Of a DNA stretch of 64,000 nucleotides, positions 29,311-39,270 are shown one piece after another. The position numbers were made by a program, and so were the translations under genes. Each line of letters starts with the position of its first letter. Within the stretch, counting starts at the first letter, position 1. The notes below the pieces were generated by a model that did not search any database, was not told where the DNA came from, and was given only the letters and a program-made list of their open reading frames with translations. Source of the stretch: Acidobacteriota bacterium (GTDB lineage Bacteria; Acidobacteriota; Terriglobia; Terriglobales; Acidobacteriaceae); contig JAJZDM010000006.1 in NCBI GenBank assembly GCA_021806005.1, positions 1-64,000 of the forward strand, read 5' to 3'.

Positions 29311-30966
29311 ATGCCAGCTTCGTTCCGATTTGCATCCCAGCGCCGTGTGCCTCTCGAAAGTAGTGAGAAGGGGCACTATGTTCCTATTGCGGCACCGCTG
29401 ATGTCTGTAGAGGATACCGGCACAAAGATGGGGCGCTTCACCGTCTCCGTGATGGTGGCTGCGAGGAAGCCCTACTCGATCAAGCCAGGACGCCGGCCAG
29501 AGCGACTTGGTCGTGCGGAGTTCGCTCGCCAGCATGGAGCCGATGCAGTGTCATTGCGGATGGTGGAGGCGTTTGCACTGGAGTTTGGACTAAGGGTGCA
29601 GCCGAGCCGCCCAGGTCCGTGTGTGTTGCGTCTGACAGGGAGTGCTGCAGCGTTACAGGAGGCCTTCGGCGTCTCGCTGCGGATGATCAACACCCCGCAG
29701 GGAAGCTTTCGGATACGGGAGGGGGCCATATATATCCCCGAGGAGCTTGTCGGGCATGTTGTGGCGGTACTGGGGCTGGATAACCGGCCGCAGGCGAGGC
29801 CGCATCTTCGCGTGGCGCGGCCCCACAAAGGAAATCTCTCCTACACGCCGCCGCAGGTGGCTGCTCTCTATGGGGTTTCCCAGGGAGCTAAAGCGGGCAA
29901 ACAGACGATTGGGTTGATTGAGTTGGGTGGGGGTTACCGGAACGCTGATCTGGCAGCGTACTTCGAGGAGTTGAACCAGCCAGCGCCGAGGGTCACGGCA
30001 ATTTCTGTGGACGGAGCTCAGAACCGGCCCCGAAGCTCCGATGCAGCCGATTGCGAGGTGATGCTGGATATTGAAGTCTGCGCATCGGTGGCCTGTGGAG
30101 CAAAAGTGGCGGTTTACTTTGCGCCGAATACGGATCAGGGGTTTCTCAACGCCGTTTCGACCGCGGTGCACGATGGGGTCAACAAGCCCAGTGTCATCTG
30201 CATCGGCTGGGGTGGGCCGGAGTCAGCGTGGACGAGGCAGGCCTGCAGGGCGTTGAACCAGGTGTTTCTGGAGGCTGCTGCGCTGGGGGTGACGATTATC
30301 GCCGCCAGCGGAGATGAAGGTTCTACCGACGGGGTGAGCGGAGGGGGCAACCATGTGAACTTTCCAGCTTCGTCACCGTATGTGCTGGGGTGCGGGGGAA
30401 CCAGGCTGTTGGGAAGCGGACAGACGATCACCAGTGAGGTGGTGTGGAATGACCTTGCGTTGGGTGAAGGAGCCACCGGCGGCGGTGTAAGTTCGCTCTT
30501 CCCGCTGCCATCGTGGCAGCAGGGTTGTCACGTTCCTCCTACCATCGTTCCGGGTGGGGGACGAGGCGTTCCGGACGTCGCCGGCAACGCTGATCCTTTG
30601 ACGGGATACAGGGTCCGCGTGGATGGCGTGATGGAGGTGATCGGCGGGACCAGTGCAGTGGCGCCACTGTGGGCCGGGTTGATGGCGCTGGCCAACCAGC
30701 AGAGCGGCACTCCGCTGGGTTTCGTGAACTCATTTCTCTACGCGGCCTCCGCGAAGCGGGCCTTTCGCAGTATTACGCAGGGCAATAATGGAGCGTTCTC
30801 CGCAAGGCCCGGTTGGAGCGCCTGCACCGGGCTGGGCAGCCCGGTGGGAGATGCGGTCATCGAGTTGCTGTGCGCCGCGAGTTCCAGAGCCTCCAGAGCC
30901 TCAAGGGGAGCAAAGCGTCCGGGAGGAAGGGTGCCGGCGACGAGAAAAAGCGCTGCCAGAAAGTAA
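29311..30966 (+). CDS. Sedolisin/kumamolisin-type S53 serine-carboxyl protease with pro-domain
   Basis: CEVMLDIEVCASVACGAKVAVYFAPNTDQGFLNAVSTAVHD (catalytic Glu/Asp), SGDEGSTDGVSGGGNHVNFPASSPYVLGCGGT (oxyanion Asp), GGTSAVAPLWAGLMAL (catalytic Ser). Confidence 0.93.
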   Translation: MPASFRFASQRRVPLESSEKGHYVPIAAPLMSVEDTGTKMGRFTVSVMVAARKPYSIKPGRRPERLGRAEFARQHGADAVSLRMVEAFALEFGLRVQPSRPGPCVLRLTGSAAALQEAFGVSLRMINTPQGSFRIREGAIYIPEELVGHVVAVLGLDNRPQARPHLRVARPHKGNLSYTPPQVAALYGVSQGAKAGKQTIGLIELGGGYRNADLAAYFEELNQPAPRVTAISVDGAQNRPRSSDAADCEVMLDIEVCASVACGAKVAVYFAPNTDQGFLNAVSTAVHDGVNKPSVICIGWGGPESAWTRQACRALNQVFLEAAALGVTIIAASGDEGSTDGVSGGGNHVNFPASSPYVLGCGGTRLLGSGQTITSEVVWNDLALGEGATGGGVSSLFPLPSWQQGCHVPPTIVPGGGRGVPDVAGNADPLTGYRVRVDGVMEVIGGTSAVAPLWAGLMALANQQSGTPLGFVNSFLYAASAKRAFRSITQGNNGAFSARPGWSACTGLGSPVGDAVIELLCAASSRASRASRGAKRPGGRVPATRKSAARK

Positions 30967-31278
30967 TAGGAGAGATGGCTGGGGATATGGTGAGACTCGA
31001 GGCAGGCTGCCGGAGGGGAGGACGGAGCTTTGCCATCGGCCAAATGGACAGGGTGCACTCCTTTCGGTATTTGTTGCGTTTGGGGTATTGTCCGGTTACG
31101 CTTGTTGCGGTTAGGCTGGTCTGAGCAACGGAACGGTCATCACGGCGGTATCAAGGCGGTGCAGGCCGAGCAGCAGATCTCTCCGCAGTCTGAAAAGGGA
31201 ACCGCCCTGCTCGAGGCGAGATGACAAGGCGCAGCACGGTAAGACGATGCGTTGCCGCATCTCGGAGTGGTTATTTCT

Positions 31279-32343
31279 ATGTCTGAAGAACACAAGATCA
31301 GCGCTGTAAGGCAGATGAGCTCCGGGCACAACTTGAAGGAGTTGGCCAGGCATCTTGGAGTATCGCCGACTACGATCTCACGTGTCATCAATAACTCCGG
31401 AAACAAGTACCGCATCTCGGAGGAGACGCAGAAGCGCGTGCTGGCGGCGGCGGCCGAGATGAACTACAAAGCAAGCCCGTTGGCGAGGGGGCTGCGCAGC
31501 AGGCGTTCACAGACGATCGGAGTGATGGTTCCGGAGATCAGCGGTGGCTACTCCGCAGCCGTGCTGAGCGGAATCGAAGATGTGCTTCTGCTGAGCGGGT
31601 TCTTTTACTTTGTTGTCAGCCACCATCATCGGGACGAGTTGCTGCGCGAGTATCCCGCGCTGCTGCTCTCACGCGCGGTGGAGGGGATCATCGCCGTGGA
31701 CTCGGCGATGGATGTGGAGTTGCCGGTTCCAGTCATTCTCGTCTCCGGTCATCGGCGCTCGGCAACGACGGTCAATATTGAATTGGACCAGGATCTTGCG
31801 GCGCGCTTTGCGCTGGAGCATCTGCAGCGCCTGGGGCATCGAAGGATCGCCTTTATCAAAGGCCAGAGCTTCAGTTCCGATACTGAGACTCGCTGGCAGG
31901 CGATTGTGCGGGTGGCCGCCCAGTTGCAAATCTCCATTGATCCACATCTGGTTGTGGCGCTGGAAGGGGACGATCCTTCCTCGACGCCCGGCAGGGTTGC
32001 GACCCACAAGCTGCTGGCGACACAAGTGCCCTTCACCGCCATCTTCGCCTTCAATGATGTCTCTGCGATGGGAGCGATCGTGGCGCTGCGGGAGGCCAGC
32101 GTGGAGGTGCCGGAGAGGGTCTCCGTGGTGGGCTTCGATGATGTGCTGGGAGCCGCGACCAACTACCCTCCCTTGACCACCGTGCGGCAGCCGATGCAGG
32201 AGATGGGGCGGGCGGCGGCGACGGCGCTTCTGGAGCGCATTCGTCATCCCAAGGCGGCAGAGCCGCAGCCGCACTCCGGATCGATTCTGGTGCTGCCTAC
32301 GTTTGTCGAGCGCAAGTCTTCTGGGCCAGCGCCCAAAGAATAG
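31279..32343 (+). CDS. LacI-family transcriptional regulator
   Basis: NLKELARHLGVSPTTISRVINNSGNKYRISEETQKRVLAAAAEMNYKASPLARGLRSRRSQTIGVMVPEI. Confidence 0.95.
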   Translation: MSEEHKISAVRQMSSGHNLKELARHLGVSPTTISRVINNSGNKYRISEETQKRVLAAAAEMNYKASPLARGLRSRRSQTIGVMVPEISGGYSAAVLSGIEDVLLLSGFFYFVVSHHHRDELLREYPALLLSRAVEGIIAVDSAMDVELPVPVILVSGHRRSATTVNIELDQDLAARFALEHLQRLGHRRIAFIKGQSFSSDTETRWQAIVRVAAQLQISIDPHLVVALEGDDPSSTPGRVATHKLLATQVPFTAIFAFNDVSAMGAIVALREASVEVPERVSVVGFDDVLGAATNYPPLTTVRQPMQEMGRAAATALLERIRHPKAAEPQPHSGSILVLPTFVERKSSGPAPKE

Positions 32344-32380
32344 CCCCGTTGATTGCCTGCGCTGCACGGATCTTCCGCCC

Positions 32381-32692
32381 ATGCCGATCGCAACCCTGAC
32401 GCTCGAACTTGCCATGGAACATGCCCAGTCGCTGAAGGATCGGCGCCAGGCGGTCCGTTCGCTGAAGGACAAGCTGCGCCACGGATTCAATATCTCCATC
32501 GCCGAGTTGGACGATGCCTCCCTGTGGAACCGTGCGACCCTGGGGGTGGTGGCTATCTCCAATTCGAGTGCGTACCTGGGAGGTCAGTTGCGAGAGGTGG
32601 AGGCCGCCGCCCGGCGTCTGTGCGTCGGGCTGGGGTGCGAGATTCTGGATAGCTATATCGAGAGCGATATATCGGTTGACGAAGTAAATTAA
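32381..32692 (+). CDS. DUF503 (YlxP-like) family protein
   Basis: LTLELAMEHAQSLKDRRQAVRSLKDKLRHGFNISIAELDDASLWNRATLGVVAIS; located just upstream of rbfA. Confidence 0.85.
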   Translation: MPIATLTLELAMEHAQSLKDRRQAVRSLKDKLRHGFNISIAELDDASLWNRATLGVVAISNSSAYLGGQLREVEAAARRLCVGLGCEILDSYIESDISVDEVN

Positions 32693-32921
32693 GGGACCCC
32701 GTCCCTGGGGCGGTGATTGAAGATCTCGGGAGAACGCGCGTAGAGGTTGAGTTACTGCAATACGCCTACAGGAAAGGTGCCTCAGCCTCCTGATTTCTTT
32801 CATTTTCAGCCGTAACTTCGCTTTTTGCAGGGTTTATCGCGGTTTCCGGGCTTGCTCCGCCGGAACGCGGCAGGGAGGTGCTCCAAGGGGGCTCAAGGAG
32901 TGCTAACCTGTAGAGTCAGTC

Positions 32922-33365
32922 ATGCCCGAGCAACGAGCCAGAACGTATCATCGCGGTCGTGTAGTCAACGCCTTCTCAGAGGAGATCACGGCCATGCTGG
33001 AGGGGGAACTCTCCGACCCGCGCATTGCCCCGTGCCACGTGACGGAGGTCGTCCTGGCGCCGGGCGGAAAGAGTTGCCGCGTCTTTGTGGCGGTGGCGGG
33101 GGACGAGCAGGAGGAGCGCGAGACCCTGACGGGGCTGATGGCTGCCCGGGGCTACGTACGCAGCGAGATACGGCAGCGCATGAATGTTCGCCAGGTTCCA
33201 GAGATTACCTTTGCGATCGACCGGTCAGAAAAGATCAACTCGCGGATGGAGGAGATTCTGAGCCGGATGGACAAGAGACGAAAGAGATCTGCGGAACCGC
33301 GGCCGAAGGAGTTTGCCGAGGAGACGCGGAAGGAGGCGTCGGAATCCAAAGATACGGCCCGCTGA
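32922..33365 (+). CDS. rbfA: 30S ribosome-binding factor A
   Basis: FSEEITAMLEGELSDPRIAPCHVTEVVLAPGGKSCRVFVAV...RGYVRSEIRQRMNVRQVPEITFAIDRSEK. Confidence 0.9.
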   Translation: MPEQRARTYHRGRVVNAFSEEITAMLEGELSDPRIAPCHVTEVVLAPGGKSCRVFVAVAGDEQEERETLTGLMAARGYVRSEIRQRMNVRQVPEITFAIDRSEKINSRMEEILSRMDKRRKRSAEPRPKEFAEETRKEASESKDTAR

Positions 33366-33392
33366 AGCTGGTGGGCTGTTTCTTTTCCCGTT

Positions 33393-34418
33393 ATGAATCG
33401 TCAGGTTTCGATTGCGGCGCTCCTTGCTCTTCTCAGGGAGCAGAGTTCATTTGTGATCAGCTCGCACATTCGTCCGGATGGCGATGCGATCGGCTCTGCG
33501 CTGGGACTGATGCATCTGCTGGAGGGGATGGGGAAGCGGGTGTCGGTGGTCTTTGTGGATCCGATTCCCGCGAGCTTTGATTTCATGGTTGGGCGGGAGC
33601 GGGTTTCGCACAGTTTCCCTGCCGCGGATGCCGCAGTTTTTTTGGAGTGCGACTCGATTGAGAGGAGTTGCATTGATCGAGGGGAGTTCGAGGCGTTGCC
33701 TCCCCGGATCACAATCAATATCGATCATCATCGCAGCGGTCGAGAGTTTGCGGACTTCAACTGGATCGATCCGGAGGCGGCGGCGGTGGGGTGCATGATC
33801 TACGACCTGGCGGTTGCGGCCGGCGTCGCCATCACTCCGGCGATGGCGGATTGTCTGTACGCCGCGGTTCTGACCGATACCGGATCCTTCAACTATCCGA
33901 GCACCACGGCTGCGACCTTTGCGATGGCGGAGCACCTGGTGCGCAGTGGAGCGGACCCGCACAGGATCGCGGCGGAGGTCTACTTTTCCAACTCTGCCAG
34001 CAAGGTTCGCCTGCTGGGTGTTGCGCTGAGCAACATCCAGATTGCGGGTGCGGTCTCCTGGAGCCACATTACTCTGGAAGAGATGGAGCGGGTGGGCGCC
34101 AGCGCGGAGGACTGCGAGGGGGTGGCGAATCATCTGATCGGCATCGAAGGGGTGGAGGCCGCGGTGTTTCTCCGCGAGATGCCGGAGCAGGATCAGTTTC
34201 GCCTGAGCCTGCGCAGCCGCCGAAGCCTGGATGTCTCAGTGATCGCGGAGCGCTTTGGCGGTGGGGGGCACAAGACTGCGAGCGGATGCAGTATGGAGGG
34301 CACGCTTGCAGAGGTAACCCGGCGCATCGTGGAGGATCTTCGTCAAGCATGTGTTCCCGGGACGGATGTCACCGAGGCAGTGGAGGCTCCAACGCTGCCT
34401 TCAATTCTGTTAGCCTAA
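33393..34418 (+). CDS. DHH/DHHA1 phosphoesterase (NrnA-like oligoribonuclease/pAp phosphatase)
   Basis: SSHIRPDGDAIGSALGL, NIDHHRSGREFADFNWIDPEAAAVGCMIYDL, FGGGGHKTASGCSM. Confidence 0.93.
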   Translation: MNRQVSIAALLALLREQSSFVISSHIRPDGDAIGSALGLMHLLEGMGKRVSVVFVDPIPASFDFMVGRERVSHSFPAADAAVFLECDSIERSCIDRGEFEALPPRITINIDHHRSGREFADFNWIDPEAAAVGCMIYDLAVAAGVAITPAMADCLYAAVLTDTGSFNYPSTTAATFAMAEHLVRSGADPHRIAAEVYFSNSASKVRLLGVALSNIQIAGAVSWSHITLEEMERVGASAEDCEGVANHLIGIEGVEAAVFLREMPEQDQFRLSLRSRRSLDVSVIAERFGGGGHKTASGCSMEGTLAEVTRRIVEDLRQACVPGTDVTEAVEAPTLPSILLA

Positions 34419-34470
34419 GTCTCGCTTCGCGAATCTGCGGTGGCCTAAGAAGGGATACCTTTGACGGACC

Positions 34471-36429
34471 GTGGCCATAGGAGATTTGCGTGAGCGCAAA
34501 GCATTGCATTACGACGGATCTCACGGATTGATCGATTCATCCCAACCCGCATATGGACCCGAATCCGGCTCTGCAGGAGGCTCCGCAGACGGTTCCAGGA
34601 ATGTATCCTCTGGCGAGCTTCCGCCGTCCCGGGGACGGTTGTCTTCAAGCGTATCCCGCACCCGATTCAAGCGCATCCTCTTCTGGCTGCGCCACCATGA
34701 GCCAGGCTATACGGCCACGGAGTTTTTGATCCTCCTGCTGTTTGTAGGATTTTTCCTTTTCTATGGGCTGATTCCGATCTTTGGCGGTGATCAGCTGGGA
34801 CTGGTGGGCGCCGATGAGCCTCGCTACGCCCAGATTGCGCGGGAGATGCTCTCTGCCCATATGGCTGCCTGCCGGGCCGTGAATGCCAGCATTCTGCCCC
34901 ACAGTCTGCGACTCTCTGACCTTCGCGCCTCCTACGCCTGCCTGACCGGAGGCACGGTGACCCCGATCCTGAACGGCAAGCCGTGGCTGGAGAAGCCGGC
35001 GCTGTATTACTGGCGCGCGATGGGGTACTACCGGGAACTTGGAGTGTATGACTGGACAGCGCGGCTGGCCTCGGCCACCGGAGCGCTGGCGCTGATGATC
35101 CTGGCGTTTTTGCACCTGAAGCGATTTCGACCCGGCGGCCATCTGGACGCTGCTCTAATCATGGTCTCCTCGGTGGCGATGTTTGCCTTCTCTCGCGGAG
35201 CTTCCACGGACATGCAACTGGCGGCACCGTTCTGTATCGGCATGCTGGGCTGGTATGCATGGTATGAGACCGGCAAGAAGTTCTGGCTGTTCGACCTCTA
35301 CTTTTTCAACGCCGCTGCCACGCTGGCCAAAGGGCCGATTGCGCCCTTCCTGGCCCTGGGCATTTTGTGCCTGTTTGTGGGGCTACGGCGAGAGTGGTCC
35401 GCCCTGCGGCGAACCATCTGGGTGCCAGGGATTGTGCTCTATCTGGTGATGGTGCTGCCGTGGTACATCGCGGTGCAGCGGCGCAATCCTACGTTCTTCA
35501 ACGAGTTCTTCTGGCAGCACAACCTGGAGCGGTACTCCACCAATCTTTACCACCACCATCAGCCCATCTACTACTATCTGATCGTGCTGCTGGTGGGGAT
35601 GCTGCCCTGGACCGCGCTTTCGCTGCGAGCCCTGGTGGATGGTGTGGGCGCCTCCATCGCGGAGTGGAAGGTGCGCTTCAAGCCGCAGCGCTACGTCGGC
35701 CATGTCCGCGCTGGTGACGCCTTTCCTGAGTTTCTGGTCTTGTGGATGCTGTTCCCGATTGTCTTCTTCTCCTTCTCGGGATCGAAGCTTCCCGGGTATA
35801 TTCTCCCTTCCGTTCCGCCGCTGGCGATTCTTACGGGCGACTACCTCTTCCGGATCCGGCGACCCGGGATTCCGAACTGGTTGCTGTACGCCCACGCCGG
35901 AATGACCGGGATGGTGACCTTTGTTCTGATTCTCTGCCCGCAGTACATGGTCCATCAGCAGTTGATTCCGGCTGCCGGCATCCTGACATGGGCGGCGGTG
36001 CTGGGGGTGGCCGCAGGCGCTTTGGTAGTGCTGGTGACGCGCCGCTACGGCGTGCGGCATCTGCGTCTGGCGACGTTGATTCCCCTGGTAGCGCTGCTCT
36101 ACTTCCTGCTGGGGAGAAATGGGCACCTACTGGACGTGAACTACTCGGCGCGCCCCCTGGCCGACGAGATCCAGCGGGCTGACCCGGATGCGAAGGTGGT
36201 TGCCGAGTTTCAGGTACGGCGTGATCTGGTCTATGGACTTGCGTTCTATGAAGACCATAAGATTCTCAGTTACACCACGGATGGCGTTCCCGCCGGGGAG
36301 CATCTGGTCATTTTTCCTGACGGCGATGCGCCTCTGATGGAGAGTTACTGGAAGGGACGGCGGGTTCAGCCGATCCTGCACTATGGGGTGCGGGGCCTGT
36401 GGGTGTACAAAGTATCTCCGCAGAGTTGA
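34471..36429 (+). CDS. ArnT/GT39-like glycosyltransferase, multi-TM
   Basis: GADEPRYAQIAREML...TPILNGKPWLEKPALYYW; ~12 hydrophobic segments. Exact start uncertain. Confidence 0.88.
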   Translation: MAIGDLRERKALHYDGSHGLIDSSQPAYGPESGSAGGSADGSRNVSSGELPPSRGRLSSSVSRTRFKRILFWLRHHEPGYTATEFLILLLFVGFFLFYGLIPIFGGDQLGLVGADEPRYAQIAREMLSAHMAACRAVNASILPHSLRLSDLRASYACLTGGTVTPILNGKPWLEKPALYYWRAMGYYRELGVYDWTARLASATGALALMILAFLHLKRFRPGGHLDAALIMVSSVAMFAFSRGASTDMQLAAPFCIGMLGWYAWYETGKKFWLFDLYFFNAAATLAKGPIAPFLALGILCLFVGLRREWSALRRTIWVPGIVLYLVMVLPWYIAVQRRNPTFFNEFFWQHNLERYSTNLYHHHQPIYYYLIVLLVGMLPWTALSLRALVDGVGASIAEWKVRFKPQRYVGHVRAGDAFPEFLVLWMLFPIVFFSFSGSKLPGYILPSVPPLAILTGDYLFRIRRPGIPNWLLYAHAGMTGMVTFVLILCPQYMVHQQLIPAAGILTWAAVLGVAAGALVVLVTRRYGVRHLRLATLIPLVALLYFLLGRNGHLLDVNYSARPLADEIQRADPDAKVVAEFQVRRDLVYGLAFYEDHKILSYTTDGVPAGEHLVIFPDGDAPLMESYWKGRRVQPILHYGVRGLWVYKVSPQS

Positions 36430-36459
36430 GCGCGGAAGAGAGTCAGAGGCTGGAAGCCG

Positions 36460-37494
36460 TTGAGCACTTCAGGAAGTCACGAATCGCAACTCGAGATTCT
36501 GGATCTGCGCCACTTCTCCGGAGCACAGTTGCGATCGCTGCTGCGGGATGAGGCGGAGCGCTGGCAGCGCCGCCTGCACTGGGATTACACCCAGGCCTCG
36601 AACATGCTGATGGAGTACCTGGACAGCCGGATTCTGCCGGGCTATGTGGCTCTGCAGGCGGGCCGGATCGCAGGCTACGCCTTCTGCGTCTGCGAGGGGG
36701 CCAAGGCGGTCATTGGCGATGTATACGCCTTTGGCGAGACGGAGTGCAGGGATAATCCCATCTGCAATACGCTGATGAACCATCTGCTGGAGATGGTGGA
36801 GGGAATGCCCGGCATTGAACGGATAGAGTCCCAGTTATTGATGTTTCCCGACGGGGCGCTGTGGGAGACCTTTCATCAGCACGGGTTCAAAGCCTATCGC
36901 CGCTGTTTCATGCTGCGGGATCTGCAGGCTGAGCCGCCACGGATGGACGTGGTTCCAGGTGATCTTTGCATGGGGAAAAGCCTGGTGGTTGAGGCCTGGC
37001 GGCCGGAGTTCTATGATGGCGCGGCGCAGTTGATACATCGCTGCTATGCCGATCATATGGATGCCTGCATCAATGATCAGTACCGCACGCTCCATGGAGC
37101 CCAGCGGTTCCTGCACAACATTATTCGTTTCCCGGGCTGTGGCGTCTTTGACGCGGAGAACTCCTGGGTGGTGCGGGAGCAGAAGGAGCGGACCTCCGTT
37201 GACTTCTCCCGGGAGGCTCACTGGGGTTCCATTGAGGGGGTACTGCTCAGTTCCCGAGTCTGTGCAGGCGTCAACCACATCACCCAGATCTGTGTGACAC
37301 CCTCCCTGCGCGGTAAGGGGCTGGGGCGGATGCTGCTGGAGCACTGCGAGCGTGAGGGGGCCAGGCGAGGGGTTCGTCAGTTATCCCTGACGGTAACCGA
37401 GGCCAATGTTCACGCGCGGATGCTGTACGAGCGCAACGGATTTGAGACGCTGCATCGCTTTGAGGCCATGGTCTGCGATAGCGCGCGCGGCTGA
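36460..37494 (+). CDS. GNAT-family N-acetyltransferase
   Basis: TQICVTPSLRGKGLGRMLLEHCEREGARRGVRQLSLTVTEANVHARMLYERNGFETL; TTG start at 36460. Confidence 0.88.
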   Translation: MSTSGSHESQLEILDLRHFSGAQLRSLLRDEAERWQRRLHWDYTQASNMLMEYLDSRILPGYVALQAGRIAGYAFCVCEGAKAVIGDVYAFGETECRDNPICNTLMNHLLEMVEGMPGIERIESQLLMFPDGALWETFHQHGFKAYRRCFMLRDLQAEPPRMDVVPGDLCMGKSLVVEAWRPEFYDGAAQLIHRCYADHMDACINDQYRTLHGAQRFLHNIIRFPGCGVFDAENSWVVREQKERTSVDFSREAHWGSIEGVLLSSRVCAGVNHITQICVTPSLRGKGLGRMLLEHCEREGARRGVRQLSLTVTEANVHARMLYERNGFETLHRFEAMVCDSARG

Positions 37495-37519
37495 GTGCGT
37501 TGTTCTTTCCGGCGGCGGG

Positions 37520-39118
37520 CTATTTTGTCCAGTTCACTCCGGGGCGCGCGACAGCATACATCTCCGCTGCAATCTGGTCGAAGAGCCCGTAACGATCCTG
37601 CTCCACCCTATACAGGTCGAAGTGGGATCGACCAGGGATGAAATTGAAGTGGGCATCAGCTCCCAGCCGGGTCAGGCGCGCCTCAAAGAGGCGAGCGGAG
37701 CCGTCCAGGTAGAACGTATCCGCTGTTCCCACGAAGAGGTGGATGCGGTCCTTGAGGAGGGGTCGATCTTTCGGCCACTCTTGCTCTACCAGGTGGGCCA
37801 GGTCAAAGTGATCATGCCAGTAGGCGACCACCACGGGGTTCACATCCCCAGTGGCACGGTCGAACATGGGCATGGGGGCTCCGCCCGGGGAGCGAGGCGA
37901 GAAGACCCAGTCAAAGGAAGTCATCTGCCCACCATAGGGGCCCAGAACCGCCTCTGTTTTGGCGAACTGTTCAATGGTTGCCACTACCTTCCCATCGATG
38001 CGCATGATCGGGTAGGCGGTTCCATCGGGCCGGTGGTAGACGTTCGCATGGGGAGCATAGAGGTCCGGGCCGGTGAAGTTGTGAAAGTCACTGGGATCCG
38101 GTGAGGTGGACCAGGTTCCTCCGAAGATCCCGGGGTAGTCGATCTGGAGTTGCAGTGTCGCCCATCCGCCGCTGGAGTGGCCGTTCAGAAAGCGTCCGTT
38201 GCGGGTAGCGTCCATCCGGTAGGTCTGTTCCAGCATGGGGATGAACTCGGTGGTCAGCGCGGTGCCCCAGGGGCCGTCGTTCACGGAGTCTGCGAATTCA
38301 TGGGTGCCCTCGGGGCAGGACTCGTCCAGCATCACCCAGATCATGGGGGGCATCTTGCCCTGGACCATGCGCTCACGGATCATCTCCCCCATGATGAGGT
38401 TGTAGTCCATGCCCGCGCCAAAGCCATGGGTGAAGTAGACGGTGGGGTAACGTTGCTGCGTGCCCCCAGCGTAGCCCGGCGGCAGGATCACCCAGGCGCG
38501 GATGGAGGTGGCGTTTCCGGAGAAGCGGGTCAGCAGCGGGCTGAGCATCTCCTGCCGTTCGATCTGCCCGGGCTGGACCTGTTGCATGGCCTTGGCAAGC
38601 GCGGCCTGGCGCTGGGGATCTTCCGAGGGGTGTCCGTTCAGGGTGAGCGTTGTCTCCGGGCTTTCAGGAGTCCACTGTGTCAGGGTTGCGACCGGGCTCA
38701 TCCAATCGGAGGGGGTGCGGCCGGAGTAGTTGTAGGTGTGCTCGGTATCCAGCACCGCCTGCACCTCATAGTCCCCCGGCGGCAAAGCGGAGAAGGGGTC
38801 GGGATAGGCGATCTGATCGGCATCAAATTCCACCGTGGAGCCTGGCGCCAGATCGCGGACCTCCTGAGCGGCCACCCATGTCTGCTGATTCTCCTGGCCG
38901 GGATGAAATTCCTGGAGGTTCACCTCCGTGTCTCCCTTACCCGGCTTCAGGAAGACGAGCAGGCGTCCACTGAGCGGCTTGGCGGTAGTGCTCTCCAGGC
39001 GGATGCGAAAGAAGACGTGCGGGGATGTCTGCTGGGCGGCGCAGATGCCAGGGTTTGCGGCAAGGATAGTTGCGATGGCCGCGCAGGCAAGGAGTTGGGC
39101 TGTTTGCTGAAGCCGCAT
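37520..39118 (-). CDS. Secreted esterase-D/enterochelin-esterase-like alpha/beta hydrolase
   Basis: Signal peptide (LLACAAIATILAANPGICAAQ); YPTVYFTHGFGAGMDYN, GRFLNGHSSGGWATLQLQIDYP (nucleophile elbow). Confidence 0.82.
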   Translation of the reverse strand: MRLQQTAQLLACAAIATILAANPGICAAQQTSPHVFFRIRLESTTAKPLSGRLLVFLKPGKGDTEVNLQEFHPGQENQQTWVAAQEVRDLAPGSTVEFDADQIAYPDPFSALPPGDYEVQAVLDTEHTYNYSGRTPSDWMSPVATLTQWTPESPETTLTLNGHPSEDPQRQAALAKAMQQVQPGQIERQEMLSPLLTRFSGNATSIRAWVILPPGYAGGTQQRYPTVYFTHGFGAGMDYNLIMGEMIRERMVQGKMPPMIWVMLDESCPEGTHEFADSVNDGPWGTALTTEFIPMLEQTYRMDATRNGRFLNGHSSGGWATLQLQIDYPGIFGGTWSTSPDPSDFHNFTGPDLYAPHANVYHRPDGTAYPIMRIDGKVVATIEQFAKTEAVLGPYGGQMTSFDWVFSPRSPGGAPMPMFDRATGDVNPVVVAYWHDHFDLAHLVEQEWPKDRPLLKDRIHLFVGTADTFYLDGSARLFEARLTRLGADAHFNFIPGRSHFDLYRVEQDRYGLFDQIAAEMYAVARPGVNWTK

Positions 39119-39270
39119 CGACGGAGATCCCCCGAAGGAAAGTATTGAGGGATGATATCAGTCCTGGATAGGGTCAATGGACAGGCTGCAGGGCGTACGA
39201 CCGCTGGCAGCCGCACGGCTGCTCAGCCGCGCCACAGAACGCGACGCGTTGCCGGGCAGGCGTTGCACTG

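Noticed and set aside
32693-32705. GGGACcccGTCCC hairpin after DUF503
   Set aside because: Very short loop and arms, likely chance in GC-rich sequence or a weak terminator at best.
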